Shown: positions 1 through 10,365 of the stretch, piece by piece
Layout: each line of letters begins with the position of its first letter
Numbering within the stretch: position 1 is the first letter of the stretch
Source: Sphingomonas sp. GC_Shp_5
GTDB taxonomy: Bacteria > Pseudomonadota > Alphaproteobacteria > Sphingomonadales > Sphingomonadaceae
Assembly (NCBI RefSeq): GCF_026540855.1
Contig: NZ_JALNUP010000030.1
Coordinates: 1-37,426, forward strand
Reading direction: 5' to 3'
Length of the DNA stretch: 37,426 nt
Notes under the pieces: model-generated
Seen by the model: the letters and a program-made list of their open reading frames with translations, nothing else
Databases searched by the model: none
What the model was told of the DNA's origin: nothing
Translations under genes and position numbers: made by a program

Positions 1-1050
1 CGAGGTGTTGTCGTCGGTCTTGCGGCCCATGCCGAAGCTGAACGACTTGGTCGTCTCGGCACCCGGCGGCGTCACCGGGCGCTCCTGCGCCTCGATGCCG
101 GTGGCGACCACGCTGACGCGGATCTTGCCCTCGAGCTCGGGATTGAACGCCGAACCCCAGATGATGTTGGCATCGGGATCGACCAGGTCGCGGATGTGGT
201 TGGCGGCCTCGTCCACCTCGAGCAGGCGCATGTCGTCGCCACCGGTGATCGAGATGATCACGCCCTTGGCGCCCTGCATGCTGACGCCGTCGAGCAGCGG
301 GTTGGCGATCGCCTTCTGCGCGGCCTCGAGCGCGCGGTTGTCGCCGCTCGCCTCGCCGGTGCCCATCATCGCCTTGCCCATCTCCTGCATCACCGAGCGG
401 ACGTCGGCGAAGTCGAGGTTGATCAGGCCGGGCATCACCATCAGGTCGGTGATGCCGCGCACGCCCTGCTGCAGCACCTCGTCGGCCATCTCGAACGCTT
501 CCTTGAAGGTCGTGTTCGCATTGGCGATCAGGAAGAGGTTCTGGTTGGGGATGACGATCAGCGTATCGACATACTTCTGCAGCTCCTCGATGCCGCCGTC
601 GGCGCTCTTGGCGCGGCGGTTGCCCTCGAAGGAGAACGGCTTGGTGACCACACCCACCGTCAGGATGCCCATGTCGCGGGCAGCCTTGGCGATCACCGGC
701 GCGGCGCCGGTGCCAGTGCCGCCGCCCATGCCCGCGGCGATGAAGCACATGTGTGCGCCCTCGAGCCGCTTGGCGAGATCGTCGATCGTCTCTTCAGCCG
801 CCGCGCGGCCGATCTCGGGGCGCGATCCGGCGCCCAGCCCCTGGGTGATCTTGGCGCCGAGCTGGATGCGCTGCGGCGCGATCGAGCTCTTGAGGGCCTG
901 CGCATCGGTGTTCGCCACCAGGAAATCGACCCCCTGGACGTCGGCGCGCATCATGTTGGCGATGGCGTTGCCGCCGGCTCCGCCGACACCGATCACCGCG
1001 ATACGCGGCGTCAGCTCGTCGACCTCGGGAGTGATGAATTCGATGCTCAT
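1..1050 (-). CDS. ftsZ: Cell division protein FtsZ (3' end outside window)
   Basis: Tubulin-like GTPase that polymerises into the Z ring at midcell and recruits the divisome. The 350 visible codons start at an ATG (1048-1050) eight bases after a GGAGAAAG ribosome site. The glycine-rich GTP-binding loop GGGTGTGA lies near residues 109-116, and the T7 synergy loop NLDFAD near 211-216 carries the catalytic aspartate. The reading frame is still open at base 1, so the C-terminal linker and the conserved tail that binds FtsA are missing only because the window ends. It is the last gene of the dcw cluster. A 111-base gap separates it from ftsA, by far the widest in the cluster, which leaves room for its own promoter as in many bacteria. 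Identity is certain from the motifs and position. Confidence 0.98.
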   Translation of the reverse strand, partial: MSIEFITPEVDELTPRIAVIGVGGAGGNAIANMMRADVQGVDFLVANTDAQALKSSIAPQRIQLGAKITQGLGAGSRPEIGRAAAEETIDDLAKRLEGAHMCFIAAGMGGGTGTGAAPVIAKAARDMGILTVGVVTKPFSFEGNRRAKSADGGIEELQKYVDTLIVIPNQNLFLIANANTTFKEAFEMADEVLQQGVRGITDLMVMPGLINLDFADVRSVMQEMGKAMMGTGEASGDNRALEAAQKAIANPLLDGVSMQGAKGVIISITGGDDMRLLEVDEAANHIRDLVDPDANIIWGSAFNPELEGKIRVSVVATGIEAQERPVTPPGAETTKSFSFGMGRKTDDNTS

Positions 1051-1161
1051 GGCCTAAACTTTCTCCGCCCCACCCGGTGATCGACGCCGGGGCTCAATTA
1101 ACCTTTTGCCTCAATGGGTCGCGCTGTACCACTGAAAACACATGCGCAACGTCACCAAAGT
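1051..1161 (-). promoter_or_regulatory. ftsA-ftsZ gap, possible ftsZ promoter region
   Basis: This 111-base non-coding stretch is the widest gap in a cluster otherwise joined by overlaps or short spacers. Read on the minus strand it holds a GGTTAATTGAG stretch about 50 bases before the ftsZ ATG and ends in a good ribosome site (GGAGAAAG). The TTAA could be a half-site for the cell-cycle regulator CtrA, but the full TTAA-N7-TTAA motif is not present. I see no convincing -35/-10 pair. A separate ftsZ promoter here is inference from spacing and from the known extra ftsZ promoters of other species. Confidence 0.35.
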
Positions 1162-2424
1162 TCAATAATTCGCGCGCGCCGCCTGGATCAACTTTCGCAT
1201 CATGCCCATGCCCTTCTGCCGATGAACGGTTTGTGGCTGGGCGGCGATGCCGCGCAGGTCGATCGGGTCGGTCGCGGCGTAGAAGGCCAGGCCCGCCAGC
1301 GTCGCGAATGCCGGGCCACCATGTGCCTCCGGCAGCGCGGTCAGCCCGCGCGGCCGGCCGATCCGCACCGAGCGGCCGAGCGCCTGCTGCGCATAATCGG
1401 CAATGCCCTTCAGCTCGGCGCCGCCGCCGGTCAGCACCACCTGGCGCCCTACCGGCCCTTCGAATTTGAGCTGCGCCAGCGCCTTGCGGATCTCGCCGAT
1501 CTGATGCTCCAGCCGCTGGCGGACGACGCCGATCAGCTGCGCCTTGGTGATCTGCATCCCGCCATGCTCGTCGTCCTCGGCGGCGATCGGCATCACCGGG
1601 ATCATCTCGTGATTGTCGCGCGGGGACGCATTGGCCGAGCCGTGGAAGCATTTCATCCGCTCCGCCTGCGCGCGGCGGGTGCCGAAGGCGGAGGCGATGT
1701 CGTCGGTGATGTCCTGCCCGCCCATCGCCAGCGAGCACAGGCCGACGAGCATGCCGCCGGCGAACAGCGAGACGTTGGTGATCCCCGCGCCGAGCTCCAC
1801 CAGCGCGACGCCCAGCTCGCGCTCTTCCTCGCTGAGGCAGGCGAGCCCGGTCGCGACCGGCGAGGCGATGATCGATTTCACCTCGAGGTGCGCCGAGCGC
1901 ACGCACAGGTCGAGGTTGCGCACCGGCGAGCCGTCGGCGGCGACGACATGGATGTGGACGCCGAGCCGGTCGGCATGCAGCCCGAGCGGCTTCTTGACCC
2001 CGGTCAGCCCGTCGAGCGTGTACAGCGCCGGCTGCGCGTGGAGCACCATCCGCCCCTGCGGGTCGATCGAGTTGCGCCCCGCGGCGAGCAGCGCGTCAAT
2101 GTCCTGCTGCTCGACGCGATGGCCGCCGAGCTCGAACTCGACCTCGGCAACATCGCTGACCAGCCCACCGGCGGAAAAGCCCACCCAGACATTTTCAATA
2201 TTAATCCCGGCGATCCGCTCGGCCTGCTCGACAGCTTCCCGCACTGCGGCCTCGGTCGCGCCCATGTCGGCGATGTAGCCGCGCTTGACGCCGCGGCTCT
2301 CGCGCTGGCCGGTGCCGAGCACGATCAGCTCGCCGCCGTCGCCCTTCTGCGCGATCATCGCCGATACCTTCGACGAGCCGATATCGAGCGCGGTGATCAG
2401 TCCTTCCGGTGCTACCTTCGCCAT
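1162..2424 (-). CDS. ftsA: Cell division protein FtsA
   Basis: Actin-fold ATPase that tethers FtsZ filaments to the inner membrane and signals activation to the divisome. It has 420 residues, the normal size. The N-terminal phosphate-binding segment LDIGSSKVSA is near residues 13-22, and a second glycine-rich nucleotide motif, VVLTGGGAELKG, lies towards the C-terminus. The last 15 residues (MGMMRKLIQAARANY) look like the amphipathic membrane-targeting helix of FtsA. The ATG at 2422-2424 shares one base with the ftsQ stop (TGATG), so its translation is probably coupled to ftsQ. Its place between ftsQ and ftsZ is the canonical one. Confidence 0.98.
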   Translation of the reverse strand: MAKVAPEGLITALDIGSSKVSAMIAQKGDGGELIVLGTGQRESRGVKRGYIADMGATEAAVREAVEQAERIAGINIENVWVGFSAGGLVSDVAEVEFELGGHRVEQQDIDALLAAGRNSIDPQGRMVLHAQPALYTLDGLTGVKKPLGLHADRLGVHIHVVAADGSPVRNLDLCVRSAHLEVKSIIASPVATGLACLSEEERELGVALVELGAGITNVSLFAGGMLVGLCSLAMGGQDITDDIASAFGTRRAQAERMKCFHGSANASPRDNHEMIPVMPIAAEDDEHGGMQITKAQLIGVVRQRLEHQIGEIRKALAQLKFEGPVGRQVVLTGGGAELKGIADYAQQALGRSVRIGRPRGLTALPEAHGGPAFATLAGLAFYAATDPIDLRGIAAQPQTVHRQKGMGMMRKLIQAARANY

Positions 2425-3353
2425 CAGCCTTCAACCCCGGGTTGAGTGTCAGTTGTCGTTGCCGCCGGCGCCGCGCTCTCGCTCGGCGTCGGCATCGCGC
2501 GGGCCATGTTAGCACCTGGCTTGCGCGCCACCAACTTTGCCGGATCACGCATGTCGAAGCGGATCCAGCCGCGCCCCAGCAGCGGTCGCGCGCCATCGAG
2601 CTCGGCAAACTTGAGCAACGCCGCCGGCGCGCCATCCTCCGGCAACGCCAGCGTCTCGCCGCTGTCGAAGGTGAGGTCCCAGCGCCGGTTGCCGATCCAG
2701 GTCGCCGCCTTGACCCGGGGTTTGAGCGCCGGCGCCGCGGCGAGCAGCGTCTGGTAGCCCGGCTCCTGCCGGTCGGCGCCCGGGCCGATCACCAGCGGCA
2801 GATCGGGGATCGCGTCGGGCTGCACCGGCTCGAGCAGCACGCCCGCGGCATCGATCAGCGTCAGCTGGCCATTGTCCTGCCACACCGCCGCCGGCGTTCG
2901 CTCGACGATGTCGACCAGCAGCGTGTCCGGCAGCCGCCGCGACACATGCGCATCCGCGATCCAGCCATAGCGCAGCAGCTTCTGGCGCACCGATTCGAGA
3001 TCCACCAGCGGCATCGCGCGGCTCTGCTGGTCGAGCGCGACCGCATAGACGCTCATCCGGTCCATCCGCTTGAGGCCGGTGACCTCGATCTCCTCGACGC
3101 GGAACCCGGCGCGCCCCGCACCCTCGGCGATCGCAGTGCCGATCATCCCGGGCACGCCGATCCACGTCACCCCGGCGAGCACCGCCGCAACCGCGACGCC
3201 GGTGAAGGTCCAGGTCGCCGCCTTGCGCAACGTTTCCTCGCTCACCGGCATCATGCCGATCAGCCGGTCGAGCACCGATACCTTCTTCACCGGCTGCTTG
3301 CGCCGCGGCGCCGGGCGCTTAGGCGGCGGCCCGCGCTTGATGGTGCGGCTCAC
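2424..3353 (-). CDS. ftsQ: Cell division protein FtsQ
   Basis: Bitopic inner-membrane divisome protein that links cytoplasmic FtsA/FtsZ to the periplasmic FtsL/FtsB and FtsW/FtsI machinery. The chosen GTG start (3351-3353) overlaps the ddl stop as GTGA and gives 309 residues. The N-terminal 45 residues are rich in Lys, Arg and Pro and cytoplasmic. One membrane helix (about residues 46-70) follows, then a POTRA domain (VEEIEVTGLKRMDRMSVY region) and the FtsQ beta domain. The C-terminus ends in an Ala/Thr/Pro-rich tail. The frame is open well upstream, but the upstream part lies inside ddl and does not resemble FtsQ, so the shorter start is preferred. Confidence 0.95.
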   Translation of the reverse strand: MSRTIKRGPPPKRPAPRRKQPVKKVSVLDRLIGMMPVSEETLRKAATWTFTGVAVAAVLAGVTWIGVPGMIGTAIAEGAGRAGFRVEEIEVTGLKRMDRMSVYAVALDQQSRAMPLVDLESVRQKLLRYGWIADAHVSRRLPDTLLVDIVERTPAAVWQDNGQLTLIDAAGVLLEPVQPDAIPDLPLVIGPGADRQEPGYQTLLAAAPALKPRVKAATWIGNRRWDLTFDSGETLALPEDGAPAALLKFAELDGARPLLGRGWIRFDMRDPAKLVARKPGANMARAMPTPSESAAPAATTTDTQPGVEG

Positions 3354-4303
3354 CCCCGCCGCTCCCGCGCCGCCGCGGCATCCGCCAGCGCCTCGTCGAC
3401 GATCGCCTGGACCAGGTCGGGATAGCTCATGCCGACATGCTTCGCCTGTTCGGGCACCAGGCTCAAGGGGGTCATGCCCGGCTGGGTGTTGACCTCGAGC
3501 AGGAACAGCCCGTCGAGCCCGCGTTCGTCGTCCCAGCGGAAGTCGGAGCGCGACGCGCCCTTGCAGCCGAGCAGCCGATGCGCCTCCAGCGCCACCGACC
3601 TGCACGCCTCGGCGATCTCGTCGGGGATCTCGGCGGGGCAGACGTGTTCGGTGAGCCCGTCGGTGTATTTGGCGTCGAAATCGTACCAGCCGTTCTTGGG
3701 CTTGAGCTCGGTGACGCCCAGCGCCCGCGTGCCCAGCACCGCCGTGGTCAGTTCGCGGCCGCGGACATAGGGCTCGGCGAGCAGTTCGTCGAACGCCTGC
3801 CAGGGGCCTTGCACGTCGCGGCCGATCGGATTGCCGTAATTGCCGTCATCGGTGACGATCGCGACACCCACCGACGAGCCTTCGTTGACGGGCTTCAGCA
3901 CATAGGGCCGCTGCAGCGGATCGCGTTCGAAGATCTCGGCGGACTTGACGATCCGGCCACCCGGCATCGGCACGCCGTGCGGCACCAGCACCTGCTTAGT
4001 CAGCACCTTATCGATCGCCACCACCGAGGTCGCGAGCCCCGAATGGGTGTAGGGGATGCCCATCAGGTCGAGCATGCCCTGGACGCTGCCATCCTCGCCA
4101 GGCGTGCCGTGGAGCGCGTTGAAGACGAGATCGGGCTGCGCCGCCGCCAGCGCGCGCGCGACATCGCGGTCCATGTCGATCCGCGTGACGCGATGACCCA
4201 GGCTCTCGAGCGCCTCGGCGACGCCTTTGCCCGACAGCAACGATACCTCGCGCTCGGCCGACCAGCCGCCCATCAGCACCACGATGTGAAGGGCCTCAGT
4301 CAC
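3350..4303 (-). CDS. ddl: D-alanine--D-alanine ligase
   Basis: ATP-grasp ligase that joins two D-alanines in the cytoplasm to make the dipeptide added by MurF. The N-terminal part carries VVLMGGWSAEREVSL, the HGTPGEDGSVQG segment and VLKPVNEGSSVGV, all typical of Ddl. The C-terminal LLEVNTQPGMTPLSLVPEQA holds the Mg/ATP-binding Glu and Asn. Two in-frame GTG codons are possible starts. The one at 4301-4303 has a GGAG site 7 bases upstream, whereas the one at 4307-4309 is only 1 base from it, so I use 4303 (317 residues). A 78-base gap separates it from murB. Its stop overlaps the ftsQ start. In this position the gene is often called ddlB. Confidence 0.96.
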   Translation of the reverse strand: MTEALHIVVLMGGWSAEREVSLLSGKGVAEALESLGHRVTRIDMDRDVARALAAAQPDLVFNALHGTPGEDGSVQGMLDLMGIPYTHSGLATSVVAIDKVLTKQVLVPHGVPMPGGRIVKSAEIFERDPLQRPYVLKPVNEGSSVGVAIVTDDGNYGNPIGRDVQGPWQAFDELLAEPYVRGRELTTAVLGTRALGVTELKPKNGWYDFDAKYTDGLTEHVCPAEIPDEIAEACRSVALEAHRLLGCKGASRSDFRWDDERGLDGLFLLEVNTQPGMTPLSLVPEQAKHVGMSYPDLVQAIVDEALADAAAARERRG

Positions 4304-4381
4304 ACGCACACTCCGTCATTCCGCTAAAGTCGTCGTTGCCGCATCCGCAACGCGCACTCACATGCCATCGCGCCGCGCCGG

Positions 4382-5281
4382 TCACGCCGCCACCCCGATC
4401 CGCTGGATTTCCCATTCGAGCTCGACGCCGGACTGCGCCTTGACCCGCGCGCGCACGTCCTCGCCGAGCGCTTCGATGTCCGCCGCGGCAGCGTTGCCCA
4501 GGTTGAGCAGGAAGTTACAATGCTTTTCCGAAACCTGCGCCTCGCCGCGGGTCAGCCCCCGGCAGCCGGCGGCATCGATCAGCGCCCACGCCTTGTGCCC
4601 GTCGGGATTCTTGAAGGTCGAGCCACCGGTGCGGCTGCGCAGCGGCTGCGAGGCTTCGCGCTCGGCGGCGATCCGGTCCATCTCGGCGCCGATCGTCGCC
4701 GGATCGCCCGGCGTCCCCGACAACAGCGCCTCGACCACCACCGCGCCCACCGGCAGGTCGGAGTGACGATAGGTGTAGCCGAGCCGCGCCGCCGGCCAGG
4801 TCTCGACCCTGCCCTCGCGCGTCACGACCGTCACCTCGACCAGGATGTCGCTGGTATCGCGGCCATACGCACCCGCGTTCATCCGCACCGCGCCACCGAT
4901 CGTGCCGGGGATCCCGCGCAGGAATTCGAGTCCCGCAATCCCCGCGTCCCGCGCCGCGCTGGCGACGCTGATCCCCATCGCCGCGCCGCCCGCGCGTACC
5001 AGGCCATCGGCGACCGACACCGTGGCCATCGCCTTGGGCAGCCGCACCACCACGCCCGGCACCCCGCCGTCGCGAACGATCAGATTGGAGCCGACGCCCA
5101 CCGGCAGCACCGGCACGGCGGGATCGAGGTCGCGCAGGAAGGCCGCAAGATCCTCGGCGTCGGCGGGCCGGAACAGCCACTCCGCCGGCCCGCCGGTGCG
5201 GAACCAGATGAAATCGGCAAGGCTGCCCTGCGGCTCGACCTTCCCCTTCGCCGCGGGGAGTGTCGCCGCCGCAGCGCTCAC
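4382..5281 (-). CDS. murB: UDP-N-acetylenolpyruvoylglucosamine reductase MurB
   Basis: FAD-dependent cytoplasmic enzyme that reduces UDP-GlcNAc-enolpyruvate with NADPH to UDP-MurNAc, the second committed step of peptidoglycan precursor synthesis. FAD-binding segments are visible as [13 protein letters not shown] near residue 27 and [16 protein letters not shown] near residue 60. [21 protein letters not shown] carries the catalytic region, and [14 protein letters not shown] supplies the serine proton donor. The GTG start at 5279-5281 overlaps the murC stop as GTGA and gives 299 residues, the usual length of a type II MurB. The frame runs upstream into murC, but that part is out-of-frame noise. 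Confidence 0.97.
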   Translation of the reverse strand: MSAAAATLPAAKGKVEPQGSLADFIWFRTGGPAEWLFRPADAEDLAAFLRDLDPAVPVLPVGVGSNLIVRDGGVPGVVVRLPKAMATVSVADGLVRAGGAAMGISVASAARDAGIAGLEFLRGIPGTIGGAVRMNAGAYGRDTSDILVEVTVVTREGRVETWPAARLGYTYRHSDLPVGAVVVEALLSGTPGDPATIGAEMDRIAAEREASQPLRSRTGGSTFKNPDGHKAWALIDAAGCRGLTRGEAQVSEKHCNFLLNLGNAAAADIEALGEDVRARVKAQSGVELEWEIQRIGVAA

Positions 5282-6705
5282 GCCGCCACCGGCTGGGCAG
5301 CGATCCCGTCCGCGAGCCCCGCCGCCCATTTGGTGATGTCGCCCGCGCCCAGGCACACCACCATGTCGTCGGCGCGCAGCGTGCCCGCCAGCTCGGCCGC
5401 AAGCGAGTGCGCATCGGCGACGACCGCCGCCGAGCGGTGCCCGCGCCGCTTCAGTCCCTCGACCAGCGCGTCGGCGGAGACACCCTCCACCGGCGCCTCT
5501 CCCGCGGCATAGACCGGCGTCACCAGCACCCGGTCGGCATCGTTGAACGCGGTCTGGAAATCCTCCATCAGGTTGCCGAGCCGCGAGTAGCGATGCGGCT
5601 GCACCACCGCGATCACCCGGCCTTGCGCGCCCTCGCGCGCGGCCGCGAGCACCGCGCGGATCTCGACCGGATGATGGCCGTAATCGTCGATGATCGTCGC
5701 GCTGCCGCCATCGGCGACGGCGACCTCGCCGACCTTGGTGAAGCGCCGCTTGACCCCGCCGAACTTCGAGAAGCCCTGCTGGATGGTCGCATCGTCGATC
5801 CCGAGCTCGAGCGCGACGCCGATCGCGGCGAGCGCGTTCTGGACATTGTGCCGCCCGGGCATCGGCAGCTCGATTCCCTCGATCGATCGTGTCGCGCCGT
5901 CGCGGCTGCGCACGATGCACTCGAAGCGATTGCCGCCCGGAATCGGCTGGACGTTGACGCCGCGCACGTCTGCTTGGGCAGAAAAGCCGTAGGTCACCAC
6001 CCGCCGGTCGCGCACCCGCGGCAGCACGTTCTGCACCTCGGGGTGATCGAGGCACAGCAGCGCCGCGCCATAGAAGGGCACGTTTTCGACGAATTCGACA
6101 AACGCGTCCTTCACCGCCTCGAACGAGCCGTAGTGATCGAGATGCTCGGGATCGATGTTGGTGACCACCGCAATCGTGCCGTCGAGCCGCAGGAAGCTGC
6201 CGTCGCTCTCGTCGGCCTCGACCACCATCCAGTCGCTCGCGCCGAGCCGGGCGTTCGAGCCGTAGGAGTTGATGATGCCGCCGTTGATCACGGTCGGATC
6301 CACCCCGCCGGCGTCGAGCAGCGCCGCGACCATCGACGTCGTCGTGGTCTTGCCGTGCGTCCCGGCCACCGCGACCGTCGACTTGAGCCGCATCAGCTCG
6401 GCGAGCATCTCGGCGCGCCGTACCACCGGCACCCGCCGCTCGAGCGCGGCTTCGACCTCGGGGTTGGTGCGCGTGATCGCGGTCGAGACCACCACCACCG
6501 CGGCATCGTCGACGTTGCTCGCGGCATGGCCGATCATCACCGGGATGCCCTTGTCGCGCAGCCCCTGCACCACATAGCCCTCGGCGGCATCGGAGCCCTG
6601 CACCGTGTAGCCGAGGTTCTTCATCACCTCGGCGATGCCGGACATGCCGATCCCGCCGATGCCGACGAAATGGATCGTGCCGATGTCGGTTGCGACCCCC
6701 TTCAC
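5278..6705 (-). CDS. murC: UDP-N-acetylmuramate--L-alanine ligase MurC
   Basis: First Mur ligase: adds L-alanine to UDP-MurNAc using ATP in the cytoplasm. It has 475 residues with the three Mur ligase domains. The Rossmann-like N-terminal domain shows [16 protein letters not shown] near 11-26. The ATP-binding P-loop [12 protein letters not shown] is near 114-125. [10 protein letters not shown] and [14 protein letters not shown] belong to the central domain, and [12 protein letters not shown] marks the C-terminal domain. The GTG start (6703-6705) overlaps the murG stop as GTGA. The next gene, murB, starts on its stop codon. Confidence 0.98.
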   Translation of the reverse strand: MKGVATDIGTIHFVGIGGIGMSGIAEVMKNLGYTVQGSDAAEGYVVQGLRDKGIPVMIGHAASNVDDAAVVVVSTAITRTNPEVEAALERRVPVVRRAEMLAELMRLKSTVAVAGTHGKTTTTSMVAALLDAGGVDPTVINGGIINSYGSNARLGASDWMVVEADESDGSFLRLDGTIAVVTNIDPEHLDHYGSFEAVKDAFVEFVENVPFYGAALLCLDHPEVQNVLPRVRDRRVVTYGFSAQADVRGVNVQPIPGGNRFECIVRSRDGATRSIEGIELPMPGRHNVQNALAAIGVALELGIDDATIQQGFSKFGGVKRRFTKVGEVAVADGGSATIIDDYGHHPVEIRAVLAAAREGAQGRVIAVVQPHRYSRLGNLMEDFQTAFNDADRVLVTPVYAAGEAPVEGVSADALVEGLKRRGHRSAAVVADAHSLAAELAGTLRADDMVVCLGAGDITKWAAGLADGIAAQPVAA

Positions 6706-7856
6706 GCGAACGCCGCCTTGGTCTGCGCCTTGCCGACCGGCAGCGGCGACGCGGGAGAGTCCAGGCTCTCGACCAGATCGGCGAAATCGCTCACCGCCCG
6801 CGGCCGGCCGACGCTCTTGGCGCGGCCTGCGGCATTTTCCAGCGCGGTCGGGTCGAGCCCCAGCTTCTGCATCTGCTTGGCGAGCTCGACCGCGGTGAAC
6901 TCCGGCTGGGCGATGGTGCGCGCGCCGCCCGCCTGGGTCACCTCGCGCGCGTTAACGGTCTGGTGGTCGTCGGTCGCGCTCGGCAGCGGCACCAGGATCG
7001 CGGGGCGCCCGGCGGCGGTCAGCTCGGCGATCGTCGAGGCGCCGGCGCGCGCGATCACCAGATGCGCCCAGGCGAGCTGCTCGGGCATGTCGGGCAGATA
7101 GGTGGCGAGCTCGGCGGGGATTTGGTGCTCGGCATATTTCGCCCGCACCGCATCGATATCCTCGATCCGTGCCTGGTGCGTCACCTGCAGCCGGCGGCGA
7201 AAGGTGACCGGGAGCATCGCGAGGCCATCGGGCACCACCTGGCTGAGGATGCTCGCGCCCTGGCTGCCGCCGGTGACGAGCACGCGGAAGATGCCGTCTT
7301 CCTCGAGCAACGGATAGGGCTTGGCGCGCAGCGCAAGCACCGCCTCGCGCACCGGATTGCCGACGAGATGCGATTTGGCGAAGAACTTCGGCGCCAGCCG
7401 CAGCGTCTGGCGATAGGAAGTGGCGATCGCCCCCACCCGGCTCGCGACCAGGCGGTTGACCCGGCCGAGCACCGCATTCTGCTCGTGCACCGCGGTCGGG
7501 ATGTTGTCGGCGAACGCCGCCATCAGCGCTGGCAATGCCGGATAGCCACCAAAGCCGATCACCGCGGCAGGCTTGAAGGTGCGATACAGTTCGCGCGCCA
7601 TCGCGCGCCCGCGCAGCATCTCGCGCGCCGCGCTCGGCCAGCCCTGCGGCCGCTTCACCTGGAAGCGCCCCGCCGGCAGCACATGGGTCTGCACGCCGTC
7701 GAACAGCTCGGGGAAGCGCACCCCGCGTGCGTCGCTAACCAGCGCCACCCGATGCCCGCGCCGGATCAATTCCCCCGCCAGCGCCGCGGCGGGAACCATG
7801 TGCCCCCCGGTGCCGCCGGCGGCGAGAACGTAATGCTTGCTCACTGTGTGCCCCAT
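6702..7856 (-). CDS. murG: Lipid II synthase MurG (GlcNAc transferase)
   Basis: Peripheral inner-membrane glycosyltransferase (GT28, GT-B fold) that transfers GlcNAc from UDP-GlcNAc to lipid I, making lipid II. The N-terminal acceptor-side loop [13 protein letters not shown] and the C-terminal donor-side loop [12 protein letters not shown] are both present. The [24 protein letters not shown] segment is typical of the UDP-GlcNAc site. Two starts are possible: ATG at 7854-7856 (384 residues) and GTG at 7842-7844, which overlaps the ftsW stop as GTGA and gives a protein beginning [11 protein letters not shown]. The second fits the overlap pattern of the cluster and may be the true start. The catalytic body is the same either way. 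Confidence 0.97.
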   Translation of the reverse strand: MGHTVSKHYVLAAGGTGGHMVPAAALAGELIRRGHRVALVSDARGVRFPELFDGVQTHVLPAGRFQVKRPQGWPSAAREMLRGRAMARELYRTFKPAAVIGFGGYPALPALMAAFADNIPTAVHEQNAVLGRVNRLVASRVGAIATSYRQTLRLAPKFFAKSHLVGNPVREAVLALRAKPYPLLEEDGIFRVLVTGGSQGASILSQVVPDGLAMLPVTFRRRLQVTHQARIEDIDAVRAKYAEHQIPAELATYLPDMPEQLAWAHLVIARAGASTIAELTAAGRPAILVPLPSATDDHQTVNAREVTQAGGARTIAQPEFTAVELAKQMQKLGLDPTALENAAGRAKSVGRPRAVSDFADLVESLDSPASPLPVGKAQTKAAFA

Positions 7857-9073
7857 TTCACCACATACGGGCTGCGCGTCAGGAACGGGTTGCGCCGCGT
7901 GAACGCAAGCAGCAGCCCCATGCCGATCGACAGCGCGATCATCGACGAGCCGCCATAGCTGATGAACGGCAGCGTCATCCCCTTGGACGGCGCGAGGCCC
8001 GTGTTCACCGCCATGCTCACCAGCGCCTGCGCGCCGAATTGCACGGCAAGGCCAGAGGCGGCAAGCAGCTTGAACTCATCCTGCTCGTCGAGCAGCTTGA
8101 CGAACACCCGCACGACGATGGCGAGGAACACCAGCGCGACGATCATGCACGCGATCAGCCCGAATTCCTCGCCGATCACCGAGAAGATGTAATCGGTATG
8201 CGCTTCGGGCAGCCCGAACTTGGCGACGCCGCCGCCCGGCCCCGTGCCGGTCAGCCCGCCGGCGGTGATCGTCGCATGCGCGGCATTGGTCTGGAAGTGA
8301 TCGCCCGCGCCCTCGCCATCGATCCCGGGGAACAGGAACGCATCGATCCGCGAGCGCGCCACGCCGTAGAACAGATAGGCGCAGGCGAGCCCGATCGGCA
8401 CCATCGCGACGATCCCGGCAAGCACCCGCATCGGCGTGCCCGCGATCATCAGCAGCGCCAGCCACACCGTGCAGAAGATCACCGTCTGGCCGAAATCGGG
8501 CTGCAGCATCAGCATCACCGCGATCAGCGCGGTCATCGCCCCGGTGATCACCACCGTCGGCAGCTCCTGGTCCTTGGCCTTGAGCGACAGCAGCCAGGCG
8601 ACCGTGACGATGAAGAAGGGTTTCAGGAACTCCGACGGCTGCAGCTGCGCAAAGCCATAGCCGATCCAGCGCCGCGCGCCGTTGATGCTAGCGCCGACGA
8701 ACGGCGTCAGCGCCAGCAGCACGACGAGCACGGCCGTGCCGACCAGCGCCAGCCGCCGCGCCAGCGGCACCGGCAGCATCGAGACGCCGAACAACACCGG
8801 CAGCGACACGCCCACCCAGATCAGCTGCCGCCAGAAGTAATAGAGCGGCGCGAAATGGCGGTGCTCGCCCGAATAGCGCACCGCGGTCGCGGGGCTCGCC
8901 GCCGCCACCGAGACCAGCCCGATCGCGATCAGGAACAGCGTCAGCAGCAGCAGCATCCGGTCGATGTCCCAGAACCAGGTGCCGAGCGGCGACCGATCGC
9001 CGCGGCCGCCCCGTCGCCGGACCTTGGCGATCAGCGAATCGCCCTCGATCGTCCCTGCCCGCGCATCGGTCAT
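7841..9073 (-). CDS. ftsW: Septal peptidoglycan polymerase FtsW (SEDS family)
   Basis: Polytopic inner-membrane SEDS glycosyltransferase that polymerises lipid II at the septum with its partner FtsI. It has 410 residues. A charged cytoplasmic N-terminus of about 35 residues is followed by about ten membrane helices. The family segments NGARRWIGYGFAQLQPSE, MLQPDFGQT and PEAHTDYIFSVIGEEFG are present; the last contains the likely catalytic aspartate. LPFISYGGSSM is near the end. The ATG overlaps the murD stop as ATGA. The neighbours murD and murG match the standard dcw order, which separates it from the related elongation protein RodA. Confidence 0.97.
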   Translation of the reverse strand: MTDARAGTIEGDSLIAKVRRRGGRGDRSPLGTWFWDIDRMLLLLTLFLIAIGLVSVAAASPATAVRYSGEHRHFAPLYYFWRQLIWVGVSLPVLFGVSMLPVPLARRLALVGTAVLVVLLALTPFVGASINGARRWIGYGFAQLQPSEFLKPFFIVTVAWLLSLKAKDQELPTVVITGAMTALIAVMLMLQPDFGQTVIFCTVWLALLMIAGTPMRVLAGIVAMVPIGLACAYLFYGVARSRIDAFLFPGIDGEGAGDHFQTNAAHATITAGGLTGTGPGGGVAKFGLPEAHTDYIFSVIGEEFGLIACMIVALVFLAIVVRVFVKLLDEQDEFKLLAASGLAVQFGAQALVSMAVNTGLAPSKGMTLPFISYGGSSMIALSIGMGLLLAFTRRNPFLTRSPYVVKWGTQ

Positions 9074-10365
9074 GCCAGCGCCTCCACCGCGGCGCGGAAC
9101 GCGTCGCCCCGTTGCTCATAGTCGCGAAACTGGTCGAAACTGGCGCAGGCCGGCGACAGCAGCACCGTGTCGCCCGGCCGGGCGGCGGCGGCGGCATGGC
9201 GCACCGCCGCCTCCAGCGTCACCGCCTGCTCGACGACGGGCACCTGCCCGCGGAGCAGCTCGGCGAACCGCGGGCCTGCCTCGCCGATCGTATAAGCGGC
9301 GGCGACATGGGAGAAATAAGGCGCGCAGGCGTCGAGATCGTCGCTCTTGGCACGGCCGCCGACGATCCAATGCACCCGCGCGAATGCGCCGAGCGCGGGC
9401 GCGGTGCTCTCGGGGTTGGTCGCCTTGCTGTCGTCGACATAGGCGACGCCGGCGATCTCGCCGATCCGCTCCATCCGGTGCGGCAGGCCGGTGAAACTCG
9501 CCAGCCCGCGGTCGATGTCGGCTTCGGCGACGCCCAGCGCCTTGGCAACGGCGATCGCCGCCAGCGCGTTCTGGGCGTTGTGCGGGCCCTGCAGCGCCGG
9601 CCAGGCACCTTGGAACATGCACACGCCCGGCGCGATCTTGGTGAGATGCTCGCCGCGCGCCGACAGCGTCCGCGCGATCGCCGCCGAGGGTGCGTCGCCG
9701 ATCCCGATCACCGCGGCGTGATCGGCCGCCTGCATCGCGAACAGCCGCGCCTTGGAGGCGGCATAGCCCTCGAACCCGTCGTAGCGGTCGAGATGGTCGG
9801 GGGTGATGTTGAGCAGCACCGCGACATCGCAGTCCAGCGTCTGGGTGAGATCGATCTGGTAGCTCGAGAGCTCGAGCACATAGACCCCGCCCTCGGCGAG
9901 CGGCGCCTGGCCGAGGATCGGCAGCCCGATGTTGCCGCCCATCAGCGTCGGCACGCCGGCGCTCTCGAGGATGTGGTGGACCAGCGCTGAGGTGGTCGAC
10001 TTGCCGTTGGTGCCGGTGATCCCCACCACCTTGTGGGCGGGCAGCTCCGCCCGGGCTTGGGCAAACAGCTCGATGTCGCCGATCACCGGCACCCCGGCGG
10101 CCCGCGCCCGCGTCACCACCACATGACCGTCGAGGGGAACGCCCGGCGACACCACCAGCCCGGCCGCGCCGTCGAGCTGCAGCTTCTCGAGGTCGTGGAC
10201 CATCACGCCGTCGATCCGCCCGGCCCGCTCGCGCGCGCCGGGGTCCGTGTCCCAGGCGACGACATGCGCCCCCGCCGCCGCCAGCGCCTTCGCGGTCGAC
10301 AGCCCCGATCGGGCGAGCCCGAGCACCGCGTAGCGTTGCCCGCTCCAGGCGCGGCTGGTGATCAC
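9070..10365 (-). CDS. murD: UDP-N-acetylmuramoylalanine--D-glutamate ligase MurD
   Basis: Second Mur ligase: adds D-glutamate to UDP-MurNAc-L-Ala with ATP in the cytoplasm. It has 431 residues. [15 protein letters not shown] near 11-25 is the UDP-binding N-terminal fold, [13 protein letters not shown] near 116-128 is the P-loop, and [18 protein letters not shown] belongs to the central domain. [14 protein letters not shown] and [13 protein letters not shown] mark the C-terminal domain. The GTG start (10363-10365) overlaps the mraY stop as GTGA, and its own stop overlaps the ftsW ATG. Confidence 0.97.
   Translation of the reverse strand: MITSRAWSGQRYAVLGLARSGLSTAKALAAAGAHVVAWDTDPGARERAGRIDGVMVHDLEKLQLDGAAGLVVSPGVPLDGHVVVTRARAAGVPVIGDIELFAQARAELPAHKVVGITGTNGKSTTSALVHHILESAGVPTLMGGNIGLPILGQAPLAEGGVYVLELSSYQIDLTQTLDCDVAVLLNITPDHLDRYDGFEGYAASKARLFAMQAADHAAVIGIGDAPSAAIARTLSARGEHLTKIAPGVCMFQGAWPALQGPHNAQNALAAIAVAKALGVAEADIDRGLASFTGLPHRMERIGEIAGVAYVDDSKATNPESTAPALGAFARVHWIVGGRAKSDDLDACAPYFSHVAAAYTIGEAGPRFAELLRGQVPVVEQAVTLEAAVRHAAAAARPGDTVLLSPACASFDQFRDYEQRGDAFRAAVEALA

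Noticed and set aside
5..1057. A plus-strand open frame covering the left edge
   Set aside because: It is the antisense of ftsZ, whose GTP-binding and T7 motifs are clear on the minus strand.
5260..7101. A plus-strand open frame of about 613 codons
   Set aside because: It is antisense to murC and parts of its neighbours; composition is that of a reverse-strand shadow and no motif is present.
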